Position numbers and translations under genes: made by a program. Of a stretch of 64,000 nucleotides of DNA, positions 12,545 to 22,961 are shown one piece after another (within the stretch, counting starts at the first letter, position 1; each line of letters begins with the position of its first letter). The notes under the pieces were generated by a model that saw nothing but the letters and a program-made list of their open reading frames with translations, did not search any database and was not told the DNA's origin. The DNA comes from Phlebopus portentosus (lineage: Eukaryota > Basidiomycota > Agaricomycetes > Boletales > Boletinellaceae). The DNA lies in the NCBI GenBank assembly GCA_037892935.1, contig JAYXKI010000001.1, positions 806,001-870,000 of the forward strand. Reading direction: 5' to 3'.

Positions 12545-13337
12545 ATGCAGTTCAAGAAGAACTTTGTCCTTTTTGTGATCGCTGCGGTCGTGTCCGCCGT
12601 CGCGACGAAGCCAGTAAGTGCTCTCTTCTCCCCAAATTTCTAAGTTGTTCTGAAGACTGTTTATCAGATTCTCGGCGCTGCATAAGCCGCTCTGTCGTAG
12701 ATATTGAGGCTAGTGAACCTCTCTTGAGGGGTCGTAGCCCCATTCGCGTCTTTGCCAGGGACTCAAGGCATGGCGATTCTGGCTCCCGTGGAAGGAGCCA
12801 TGCCAGCCGCGAGCTCGAGACACCCGCCGTCACGGTGACTCTGGCTCTCGTGGTAGGAGCCATGCCCGTCGCGCGAGTATCGAAGCGCGCCGCCATGGCT
12901 CTGGTTCCCGCGGGCATAGCCATGACCGTTTGACCAAGAGGTGTCACGGTGACTCCGGTTCTCGTGGTCGGAGTCAAGCACGGCGCGATCTTGAGGCCCG
13001 CCGTCACGGAGATTCCGGCTCTCGTGGAGGGATCCACGCCCGTATGACGAAGAGACGCCACAGGGACTCTGGCCCCCGTGGAAGGAGCCATGCCAGCCGT
13101 GATTTCGAGGCTCGCCGCCACGGTTCCGGCTCTCGCGGACGCAGCCTCGTCCGAATGACGAAGAGGCGTCGCGGAGATTCAGGATCTCGTGGTCGTAGCA
13201 ATGCTCATTTGACGAAACGCCGCCATGGCTCGGGTTCTCGCGATCGTGGTGACTCTAGAAATGGTTCTACGAAAGAATGTCAAAGTCCGGAATGTTTGGA
13301 TTGGCTATCCGGAAAGAAAAATATTATCTACTTGTAA
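12545..13337 (+). CDS. Secreted Arg/Gly/Ser-rich repeat protein with Kex2-type sites (KEP/RiPP-precursor-like)
   Basis: I do not recognise a named family. The first exon encodes a clear signal peptide, MQFKKNFVLFVIAAVVSAVA, followed by TKP and a GTAAGT donor at 12614. Downstream is a run of near-identical units with the core RRHGDSGSRGRSHAR, alternately linked by DLEA-type and (M/L)TK-type spacers. Dibasic (M/L)TKR sites recur at 12930, 13044, 13155 and 13209, the pattern of fungal kexin-processed precursors. The frame ends at TAA 13335-13337 after a short non-repeat tail (STKECQSPECLDWLSGKK) holding two cysteines. The acceptor of the intron is uncertain, with candidates between 12668 and 12760. 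The frame also changes once at about 12820-12825, consistent with one missing base in a C-run. If processed, it would release small, very basic Gly/Ser/Arg peptides. Alternatives are a cell-wall or antimicrobial-like structural protein. Confidence 0.55.
12766..13260 (+). repeat. Coding tandem repeat, nine diverged units of 51-63 bases
   Basis: Units begin near 12766, 12825, 12888, 12939, 12999, 13053, 13113, 13164 and 13218. They pair into a higher-order period of 111-114 bases (38 codons), each pair ending with an (M/L)TKR site. Units differ by point changes but keep the amino-acid core, and after 12825 all spacings are multiples of three. This argues for selection on a protein repeat rather than a simple minisatellite. 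Confidence 0.8.
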
Positions 13338-14028
13338 CAATCCGCCGCTTTGTGGCATTTTATTTAGTGTTGTCTCCTTTTGAATTTGTATTAAAAATTA
13401 AAATCGAAATCAACATGTTATTGTGGTGCAATCTAATCTGCCAAAAGTATTCAGGACACCGGGCACACTGGTTTTTTATTGGACATTAATATCGCTCGCA
13501 GGCAATTGACTCACTCAAGCTTCTCATTTATTTCTCATGTTTTACAGCTCCCAGTTCCAGAGTTCAATTTTAACACGGTCTTCAAACCCCATTGTCTTGT
13601 CTTCCATTATAAAGTCATTTACTCCCCTTACAGCCGCAATTTACCGAGAGAATAATCTGTCGCGCTCGCTTCATGACTTCTATGGGACTCCAATGGCCTT
13701 GGCCCTTCGGACTGAGACAGTGTGACTGTTTTACTTGCATGTAGTCGGATCATTCGGGCGATATCCCGCATGCACAGATACAAAGAATGGTCTGTATTGA
13801 ACAACGAGCATGAGGTTCACGGGAGATTGAGGACGACGAGCGGTCCGTATCGGCCATCGTCCTTCACGGTCCGTCAGTTGCCGCCTTCCAAATATGGCAT
13901 TCTGACAGGGGAAAGTCAATCGAATGATCGGCGCCATCGGTGTATAAATAGTGTTTTTAAAATCCTACATACCAAATTCTCCGCTCGCCCACCAAAAAAG
14001 CGCTGCCCTTTTCCTCGACCAAACTACC
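13338..14028. other. Intergenic before the epimerase gene
   Basis: About 690 bases, AT-rich at 13320-13480. It holds the 3' end of the repeat-protein gene and the promoter of the epimerase. A TATA-like TATAAATA occurs at 13942-13949, about 85 bases before the epimerase ATG. No gene is seen. Confidence 0.5.
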
Positions 14029-15618
14029 ATGTCCTCCTCTTCCTCAGAACAACTCAAGGTACAGGGTGTCGTATCTCGTTCTCCGCCTTTTCTTTGACCT
14101 CAGCATATTTTAGCGCGTCATCGTCACCGGCGGCGCAGGCTACATCGGTACGCACAATTTAAAGGGGTCATAAAGCATTTTTATTGATTGTGATTGCTCG
14201 ACTTATGTCTCAGGTTCTCATATCATCTACACGCTCGTAGCAACTCGTCGCTATAAAGTTATCTCCATAGACAACTTCCATAATGCGTATCCGTCTGCCA
14301 TCACACGCCTGTCTCAACTCGTTCAGTCCGAACTGCCCAAAGGTGCCTCGCAGCAAGTGAAGGAATCCGCAGTCATCGATTCCTACGAATGCGACTTGAC
14401 TGAACCTGAAGCAGTCAGGGCTGTCTTTGAGAAGTACGGAAAGGTGGGATTTGGGGTGTGATCCATGTAGCGGTGTGCTTCGTCTACTTTGTCTTCTCGA
14501 ATCACATCTGACCAGACTAACCCTACCGTTAGGCGTACAAAGCAGTTGGAGAATCGACTGAAATACCTTTAACGTACTACGCTAATAATGTCGGCGCAAC
14601 CATCAATCTGCTTCAGCTTATGGACGAGTATGATTGCCCCCGGATGGTCTACTCTTCTTCTGCAACTGTCTACGGCACTCCCCCAGAGATCCCTATTCCA
14701 GAGACTACTCGTCTCAAGGCAGATAGTCCTTACGGGAAGACCAAGGTGATGTGCGAGACGATCTGTGAAGATATGTGTACAGGTATGTCCTGTCCTTAAA
14801 TACGTCTTCTTCTGATGGACTCAGAAGATATATTCTAGCAAACCCTGATAGATGGCAGGCGCTTTCCCTCCGCTACTTCAAGTTAGCAAATTTGTCTTAT
14901 TTGATTGGAGTACTGCGAACTGATTCATGATTTAACAACTAGCCCTGCTGGCGCACATCCTTCGGGCCTCATCGGCGAAGAGCCTAAAGGTCGACCAGGC
15001 AACCTCCTACCCCTTCTCGCGCACATGGCGGCTGGGCGCATCAAAGAGGATACCCTAAAAGTCTTTGGGAACGACTACCCGACTCAGTACGTCATAATCA
15101 TCTCCCTTACTAGCATATATATCCATACTAATCGCGTGCTTCTACACTCTTAGCGACGGCACCTGCGTACGCGATTATTTGCACGTTATGGACCTCGCCG
15201 CAGGTCACCTTGTAGCTCTCGATGCGCTTGAGGAAAAATCGCACTTCTCTCATTGGCCGACGACACCAGGCGCAGGTCGCTTCAAGGCTTACAATCTCGG
15301 CAAGGGCCACGGGTTAAGTGTTCTTGATATCCTCGAGGCAATGCGCAAGGCGACTAGATTTAACTATAAGCACGAGATCATCGGCCGTCGGTATGTTATC
15401 CTTTCGCTCCTCTTCTCAAGCAATTTGCTTATTCGGTATACAGCAAGGGCGATGTACCCTATCTCATTGCTGAGCCGTCACTCGCGCAGAAAGAACTCGG
15501 GTTCAGCGCACCACAGGATCTGGAGACGATGTGCCGCGATCTCTGGAACTTCCAGCGTCGCAACCCTCAGGGCCTCGACGGACCCTTCGTCACCGACGAC
15601 CTTCCGACTCGTCACTGA
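14029..15618 (+). CDS. UDP-glucose 4-epimerase (Gal10/GalE type), one-base break in exon 3
   Basis: This enzyme interconverts UDP-glucose and UDP-galactose with bound NAD in the cytosolic Leloir pathway. Exons are 14029-14058, 14114-14147, 14214-about 14443, 14533-14782, 14839-14881, 14943-15086, 15154-15390 and 15444-15618. Visible are the Rossmann NAD motif [38 protein letters not shown], the catalytic Tyr-x-x-x-Lys in [18 protein letters not shown] and [15 protein letters not shown]. It is epimerase-only, without the mutarotase half fused in budding yeast Gal10. The conserved strand [10 protein letters not shown] at 14444-14473 is present but out of frame with the upstream part of exon 3: one base is missing in the A-run at 14441. 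A splice from AAG|GTGGG at 14443 keeps the frame but deletes this strand, giving about 380 residues. Confidence 0.88.
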
Positions 15619-16125
15619 GCAGGAATCGGAAATTGGAAAATTGGAAAGAATCACTGGATGATACGGATCTAACGAAAGGGACACTAATGCAAGGAAAAAA
15701 CACACATCGATAGAACATAGCTTGGTTTTTCTTCTCTTTCAATGATGTATCTACATACACTCCCCCCGCTCTGTAGATCTCGTATGCAAGTAGCCCTCCC
15801 CGCTCTAGATCTTGTTTGCTCACTAAAATTTGTCGGGCTGTTCATGCGCGTATTTACAGAGATCGCTTTATTTAATTTAATGCCAAACTTTAATTTACCT
15901 TTTGGTACATTTATTTTTGTTTGTCTGAGAGTGTTTTTGTTTTGTTTCGTCTCAGCAGTGCTTTGAGTCTTCGCTCCCAATTATATATCATGCGATATGT
16001 ACAGGATGATGAAATACTGCTCTTTCGGTGTGCTGTATGCTACACGTTCAATCACAGTAACCAATGTACTGTATATGGTATTTCCCCGTCTACGTATCAA
16101 TCTCAATCTTCACTCGCACCCTTAC
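15619..16125. other. Convergent 3' ends of epimerase and MCCA
   Basis: About 500 AT-rich bases between two stop codons of convergently transcribed genes. It presumably holds both 3' untranslated regions and polyadenylation signals. No gene is supported. Confidence 0.55.
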
Positions 16126-19112
16126 TCAATTAATCTCGACCAACTCTTTCCCCTCCTCAACCATCTCACCCTTCTTACATGCAACAGCCTTCACAACACC
16201 TCTCGCATCAGCCCTCAAAGCAATCTCCGTCTTCATACTCTCCAGCACGACAAGCACTTGTCCTTTAACGATTTTATCACCCGCTTCACGCGTACGTCCA
16301 CAACGAGGCTCGGCATCGGCGCACGGACGCTCCCTCCAGCTTTATGAGCAGCAGCCATGGTGTCTTGGCCGATGGCTTGCAACCACTTAGGAGCGGGAAG
16401 TTGAAGAATGCTACGATGTCCGTTATGGAAGACGTGCAGCCTCTCGGATCCGGCAAGCAGGGAGGCAGGTGTATTTGCTCCGGGCAGTTGAGAGACGATC
16501 GTCGTGCGGAGTTGTTGACCGGATAGCGTTGATTGCAAGGAGGTCGGCGAAGATAATCGCGCAGAGACTGAGGGGAAATTCACACGAGAAGAGGGTGTGG
16601 TGATGGTGATGTCGAACAAGCCTCGCCTGACGAACTTGACGTTCACCGACGCAGTCAGTTGTTCTGAAGAGGATCCCTCGCCGTATTGCAGCGTCACCAG
16701 GCGCTCATATACATCGCCTCCGAATCGACGAGGTCCCAACGAAGTCCAAGGCGAAGCTGACGGGGATGATGGAAGTTCTCGCAGAACGACATATAGCGCT
16801 GCCTGTGCGAGTGCTTCAGGCTCTGGCTCCGGTAAAGGAGGGAAAAGTTCATCGTGATGTTTCTGGTATCATCGTCAGTCATCTTGAATTGCCCTTCTGC
16901 AGAGTCAGCGACCTACCGGGATAAACCCAGTCTCCACCTCTCCAGAGATGAAGTGCTCATTCCCAGCTAAAGTCCTCAAGAATTCAATATTAGTCGAAAC
17001 TCCAACGACTTTATACTCTTCCAGTGCTTTCCTAAGAATGCGTAGTGCCTCAGTCCTGTCTCTTCCATGTACAACCAACTTTGAGATCAACGGATCATAG
17101 TATACTTCTATATTCGAGCCTTGCAAGAAACCTTCCTCTAGCCGTACGGAAGTCGAAGGTGGAGGCGTCGATAGATGTAAGAGTGGTCCAACATCGGGCA
17201 AGAAATTGTTACGAGGATTCTCAGCGTATATACGCGCCTCGAACGCGTGCCCAAGGCGAGGAATCTCAGACTGGTCGAGTGGTAATGGGTTCCCGGAGGC
17301 TACCTATTGTATCTATCTCAGCATCTAAAGTAAAGTGCAGGCGAATAAAGAAATTACCTCAAGTTGCCATTCGACAAGGTCCTGACTGGTGATCATTTCT
17401 GTGACGGGATGCTAGAAATTGATAAATTAGAATAAGTTCCACCTTGAAACTAATTGACCTACTTCGACCTGGAGCCGGGTATTCCTTGAAATTGAGATAT
17501 AAGCTTAAGTCGAGCATGATTGAGGGAACAAACAAACATTTCCATGAAGTAGAAATCTTCGGTATCGTTATCCAGGATGAACTCTACAGTCCCTGCTCCC
17601 AGGTAATTTACAGCCTTAGCAGCAGCTATGGCTTTTTGGCAGAGGTCAGCGCGAAGTTGTTCTGACAATCCTGGAGCAGGTGCCTTTGATCAATGTCAGC
17701 AAAGCGTTTCAAGCATATTCGGTAAGACAACACAACCTCTTCAATAATCTTCTGGTGTCTTCGCTGCACTGAACAATCCCTCTCCCACAAACTCACCACA
17801 TTCCCGAGACTATCACCAAACACCTGCACCTCAACATGTCTCGGTCGAACGATGTACTTCTCGACAAGTACACGCACGTCACCAAAACTCTTCTGGGCTT
17901 CTCGCTTGGCGGATTCAAGGGCATCAGGAAACTCCTCGGCAGAATGGACTATACGCATCCCCTTGCCTCCGCCACCCATGACGGCTTTGATGAGCACTGG
18001 ATAGCCTATTCGCGAGGCTTCTTGTTGCAATCGTTCTGGTGATTGATCTGAGCCGTGATACCCGGGCACGCAGGGCACACCTGCGGATGTCATTATATCT
18101 TTCGATTTGCTGGGAGCGAAGACATTTAGCAGTAGGATCAAGGAAATATTATGACCAATTCTAATTCACCTCTTTGAACCCATGCTCTCAATTGATTCAG
18201 GCGAGGGACCGATGAACGTTATCCCTCCCTCTCCCAATTGTCGTGCAAAATCGGCATTCTCGCTCAGGAAACCGTAACTGTACGGAGTTCGTTGAACATA
18301 TGTATCACATTTTAGAGGCAAGCTAGTCCTTTACCCTGGATGAACTGCCTGTATGCACAAGTTAATTAGCAGAAGCCCCAGTAGTGCTATGTGATGACCT
18401 ACCTGAGCACCACTTCTTCTAATGACATCTAATATCTTGTCTACACGGAGCTGGGTCCAGTTTCACTAACATATTCAACATTCAGAACTCTCCACTCTTA
18501 CATAGCTCTCTGAAGATGAAGCGGGACCAATGCAATACGCTTCGTCCGCCTTCATATGGAGCATGAGCACGAAGACAGCACAAAACAAATAAGATCACGT
18601 ACCATCTTAACATGCAAGGATTCGCTATCCACCTCGCTATATACCGCAACGGTCTTAATCCCGAGACGTTTCGCCGTCCGTATCACTCTGCACGCGATCT
18701 CTCCTCTTTATTTAATTCCATGTCATAAGCATAGTACAATTAGGTCCTTCGGATATCTCTACCTGTTCGCTATGAGTATCTTGTCGAATAATGGGAGTCG
18801 TTCATGGACTAGTGAAGGGGTAGCTTCTATTGATCCATTTCTTAGCAACTCGAGGTGGCACGAATCGACGCACTTACCAGATGCGAAAGTCCTCTTCTGC
18901 CTCGCCGAGTCTAGCCTCAATGCCTTCGCTTCTCGCATCAATGCCCGACTAGAGGACGCGATCCTCAGGGACGAAAGGCTCCTCGCATTGTTCCTTCGGA
19001 CCCATCTTACGGATGACCTCCCGTTCGCATCGGCCACACCTCTCAACGAGGTAAACGAACGAGCAGACGTTGCGCGAGTTGTGGACGAGAGCATTGCTTC
19101 CCGTTCCGACAA
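16126..19112 (-). CDS. MCCA: 3-methylcrotonyl-CoA carboxylase, biotin-carrying alpha subunit (mitochondrial)
   Basis: This is the biotin carboxylase and biotin carrier subunit of the mitochondrial leucine-degradation enzyme. The N-terminus is rich in Arg/Ser/Thr without acidic residues ([14 protein letters not shown]), typical of a matrix presequence; the start is the ATG at 19112 or 19094. Exons follow from 19112 to 18878, 18826 to 18763 and onward. They encode [37 protein letters not shown], the ATP-grasp loop [29 protein letters not shown] and [17 protein letters not shown]. The C-terminal carrier domain has [12 protein letters not shown] and then [16 protein letters not shown], whose lysine in MKTE is the biotinylated residue. 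These two parts are in different frames: one base is missing at about 16286, so the biotin site is formally outside the upstream frame. The specific beta partner is not in the window. Confidence 0.88.
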
Positions 19113-19711
19113 AAACCGGGAAGAGACTGAAGAAGAAGAAGTCAGTTCAACAGGTCATGATCAAGGAGACCAGAGCGCGTGACCGTAGATCCGCAATGTG
19201 GGGAAAACAACGTCGATCATCCACGTGAATTACACTTTCATTTCCGAATTTGAGCTGTGTATTGTATAAAAAATTTATTATATGCCATTGAATGCAGAAG
19301 CTATAAAGCAAAAAATGGAAGGGTAAAGCAAACGAATGAACAAGACTGCAGCTGATACTGATAAAAAGCTACAGAAAAAGGGCAGGGGAAATAAGGAAAG
19401 AGAATATGTCCGAATCCGATCAAGGTATGTACTAATGTAGGGGTGAAGTTAAGCTAGATAACCATATAGCGGCATCAGGAATAATCTACGTCGAAACGAG
19501 AGCTAAAGGAAAGATTAAGGATGGGATGGTGAAAAAGTTCCTTCGAAGCGTAGGTGAAGTGTGGAGGGAAAGCGCGGATAGGGAGCGAAAAAAAGTATGC
19601 GTGTGTTGAAGAAGTGAAAAGAGTGGAGAGAGGATGAGAGCAGTCAGAGTCCAGCGAGCGAATGAGATTCGGTCTTACACAGAGGGAATGAATAATGATC
19701 GCTATTGTCGT
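19113..19711. other. Intergenic: SKT5 3' region and MCCA 5' region
   Basis: About 600 bases, purine-rich on the plus strand (19300-19660), with no credible reading frame. It contains the 3' untranslated region of SKT5 and the promoter of MCCA. Confidence 0.5.
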
Positions 19712-21551
19712 TTACATGATCACGCAGTCCTTGTCCTTTGATTTCGGGCTCGTACTACCCGGCGGACTGTCCGGGTTTTCTCTTAGCAACAGAGCGGCGT
19801 TTCCTCCAGGTTGAGTTATCGGACCGCCGTTCGGCGCCTTGAGCCGCTGCTGCGCCCGCTTGTCACCGAGGTCCGCCGCCTTCTTGTACCATTGCAAAGC
19901 ACTAGAAGCGAAAAGCGAGAAATATTATTTTTAGCACGCACTGCTCACTCAAACATAAGTAAATATGACGCACTCATTCATACTGGGTGGTGTCCCGATT
20001 CCTACTTCAAGGAAATAGCCCACGGCGTACATCGCTTTTACTAACCCAGCTTCCGCGGCTTTTTGCGCCCACAAGAAGGCCTCGGTATCAGATTGAGGCA
20101 GTACGCCCGGCGAGCCAACAAGATACCAAGCCGTTAGTGCAAAGCATGCATCCCGGTGATTTTGCTGAGCAGCGATGTTCTAAGACAAAAAATGAGCTTT
20201 AACGAGACTGTCAAGGAATGACTGGACACACATAGTAGTGTATTGAAAGTGCCGGATCTTGAGGACACCCCATCTTCCCATATTCATAGCACTCTCCTAA
20301 TCGGTAGGCGCTCGGAGCGTACCCTAGTTCGGCGGCCTGCGCCAACAGTTCCGCTGCATATTCATAATCAACGAAAACAACATTGTTGATACCTCTTTCG
20401 TGCAGCAATGCAAGTTCGTGTAAGGCGTGTGGGAACTCCGAGGTAGCATGTTCGGCGGAGCGTTTGAGGCATTTGACGCCTTCTCTCGGACGCTTTGGAA
20501 GCCCTAGTTCTCCGTTCAACTCCGCAATACCCAAGCGATACATCGCACCAGGATGAGATGACGCGGCTGCCTTTCGGAAGAATTGGACAGCTTTCGCTGA
20601 TTCGCGCCGACAACCCCATCCATTCTCACAGCAAGTACCTGCCCGGTAGGCGGCATCAGGGTGTCCGTGCTTGGCGGCTAGAACGAACATTGGATAAGCG
20701 CGGTCGAAGTCCTGCTTCCCCTTAGGAGTACCAATCCCGTTGGCGTAGCAGTCTGCCAGAAAGTATTGTGAAGCACCATGACCACGGTCCGCCAGCCGTT
20801 TCAATAAGCCGATAGCTTCACGAATGAGATCGTCTCGTTTTTCAAGAGCTTTCTCCACTTCGATTACATTGCCCGGCGTCTCTTCGGGAATCGGCATAGA
20901 CTTGGATGCGTCAATCATAAAGACGGCGAACTCAAATTGAATCTCCGGGTCCTGAGTCTTCTTGGCGTTAGCGCGGTAGAGTTCAAGAGTCCGCTCGTAA
21001 CTGAGGAGTGCGGCCTGGTTGCCCGGTTTGAGATGGGAATGGTCGAGGAGCGGCTGCGGCGGCGGAGGTGAGGCACCGCGTTGCGATCGCGGACCCATAG
21101 ATTGAGGGATGTATGGTTGCTCGTAATCATGCTGATTTTGCGAAAAAAAGTCATCATCATCAGCAGCAGGAGATGGCGTGCCTTGGTCTTCGTCGGAATA
21201 GTTTGTCTGCGGAGGAAGGCGTGGTTGCCGCGCCATCATGTGTAGTGGTGCCTGCTCATATTGCTGCGAGTCGTCCGTATACCCACCATTACTCGGTGGC
21301 GTACCAGCTGCTTGACCATATTCCGTACGACGTGAGTTTATAGAGTCAAACTGTGAAGGGGAGGAGCCTCTTGAGTCGCGAGTTCCATAGTTGTCTGGCG
21401 GCTGGAGGTGAGGACTTGAGTTGAGAGATGCGGAAAAGCGCGAGTCTGCCTCTGCGCCTGGATGGGGCGGATAGAAGTCGAAGAGAGGACCGTCAGACTC
21501 GAAGTTGCCGTTGTTGTCGCTGACTGGATGTTGAGGTGAAGCGACACTCAT
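19712..21551 (-). CDS. SKT5: Chitin synthase activator Skt5/Chs4-like, Sel1-repeat protein with CaaX end
   Basis: In yeast Skt5/Chs4 recruits and activates chitin synthase III at the bud neck; here it is expected to act at septa and growing walls. Three exons (21551-20232, 20179-19974, 19901-19712) sum to 1716 bases, an intact 571-residue frame. The first about 200 residues are disordered and rich in Ser, Pro, Gln and Asp. From about residue 220 there are tandem Sel1/TPR-like repeats (ASQYFLADCYANGIGTPKG, AAYRAGTCCENGWGC, AMYRLGIAELNGELG, SAYRLGECYEYGKMG, AMYAVGYFLEVGIGT). The last four residues are CVIM, a farnesylation box also found in yeast Skt5. I chose the ATG at 21551 because the frame upstream of it has no other ATG. 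The identification combines repeat architecture and CaaX end. Confidence 0.86.
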
Positions 21552-21938
21552 AGCAGATGGTGGTTGAGAGGAGGATGGGGAGCGAGCAGTCTTACATAGT
21601 AATAACTCTTTTGGGACGGACGTCACTAATTAGACCACATAATTGAATACACTACACACGTTTGTTACATTTTTCTTATTACAACACTATCAGCTTCCGC
21701 TCCAAGCTGTCTATATGTGCTCGTCGTAATGTGAACACAGATGTGCCCAGTAAACGCGTCGGCAGCGCAGCCAAGGCGGTCCAATTTCGACGGAAACCCT
21801 CCCGCTTATTTCCCATCGCGAAGGCCCGTGTCCTCACGCAATCCTTCCCAATCTGTAACACCAACCCACATCATAATCGATACTCTTCGTTTCCTTCAGC
21901 ACGTTCCTTCTCTTTCAGTCTCATCTCATTCATAGACA
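21552..21938. promoter_or_regulatory. Divergent promoter region SKT5 / PIN1
   Basis: About 390 bases between divergent start codons. A pyrimidine-rich tract precedes the PIN1 ATG (21900-21930). No distinct regulatory palindrome is seen. Confidence 0.45.
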
Positions 21939-22585
21939 ATGGTTCGTCATTCTACACCTATTGATGAGCTGGCAAGCTGACGAGCTGACTGGTTGTGGTG
22001 TTCTCTGCGGGTTCAGACATCCGATTCGATCCCTTGGGAAGTGCGCATGTCGCGCTCTCGCCAGCAGCCATACTTCTTCAACAAGATCACGCAGGAGTCC
22101 AGCTGGACGAACCCGCCTGGACTCTCCGCAGATGAGATCAAAGCCCTGCCTGGTGCGGAACTGCTGAACCTCGATGGGAAGAAACCCCAGCAAGTGCGTG
22201 CGAGCCACCTGCTGGTGAAGCATAGGGGTAGTCGACGACCGTCTAGTTGGAAGGAGGTAAGCCCACGATGCATGCATACTCCATCCAGTATGAACACTTA
22301 TGCCTGCCTCACGTCTAGGCCACGATCACACGCTCAAAGGAAGAGGCGATCGAGCTGCTGCGCCAATACGAGTCTCAAATCGGTGGAGATCCCGAAAAGT
22401 TCGGTGAACTCGCGACCAAATATTCTGATTGCTCGTCGCACTCCAATCGGGGCGATTTAGGGTACTTCAGCCGCGGGATGATGCAAAAGCCTTTCGAAGA
22501 CACGACATACGCGCTGGAGGTGGGTCAGATGTCCGACATCATCGAGACGGAAAGTGGAGTGCACATTATTTTACGTACGGCTTGA
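21939..22585 (+). CDS. PIN1: Peptidyl-prolyl cis/trans isomerase, Pin1/Ess1 (parvulin)
   Basis: This nuclear isomerase acts on phospho-Ser/Thr-Pro bonds, notably in the RNA polymerase II C-terminal repeat. Exons are 21939-21941, 22017-22256 and 22319-22585, together 510 bases and 169 residues. The coding part of exon 1 is only the ATG. The N-terminal WW domain reads IPWEVRMSRSRQQPYFFN and ends TNPPG. The parvulin domain starts VRASHLLVKHRGSRRPSSW, with the basic cluster that binds phosphate. It continues with the catalytic-cysteine region YSDCSSHSNRGDLGYFSRG, MMQKPFEDTTYALEVGQMSD and GVHIILRT. Length and domain order match the family. Exon 1 is inferred because the frame upstream of the WW domain lacks another usable ATG and TTCAG precedes ACATCC. 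The donor GTTCGT is unusual. Confidence 0.9.
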
Positions 22586-22961
22586 AGACCAAGTTTTACC
22601 GCACAGATTACGATTGTCGTTCAAGTTGAGGAAGGAGTTGCTAAGTAGGAATAGTGAAGATGATATGGTTTGATCGCATCGCAACAAGGCAGCCCTCAAA
22701 TGTAAATAGCATAAATAGAATCCAGTAGCGTCAAGAGCTCTACTTTTACCCACTGATTGGCTCTTCCTCGTCCAATAGTCACGCCCATCTTTATCTGATA
22801 ACTCTCGCAGTCCCAGAAACGTATATGAGAGGCCGGACTCAGAGAATGTTGCATTCCTATTACTCGTCCTTCTTGTTCATCTGTGGTGGTGCTTGGCATT
22901 TGAGTCTCAAGTCGCCGTCCTCACACCTCCTTTCTAGTACTACCACCCTGCTTTCTTGGTT
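22586..22961. other. Intergenic between PIN1 and the MOSC gene
   Basis: About 375 bases containing the 3' region of PIN1 and the promoter of the next gene on the same strand. No gene or RNA is recognised. Confidence 0.5.

Noticed and set aside
12552..13121. Long minus-strand frame (189 codons) across the repeat region, also internally repetitive
   Set aside because: It is the antisense of the repeat array. It lacks a signal peptide and covers only part of the array, whereas the plus strand has a TATA box, signal peptide and repeats in register to a stop.
18556..19182. Plus-strand frame of 208 codons
   Set aside because: Antisense to the MCCA first exons; the minus-strand reading gives a mitochondrial presequence and [13 protein letters not shown].
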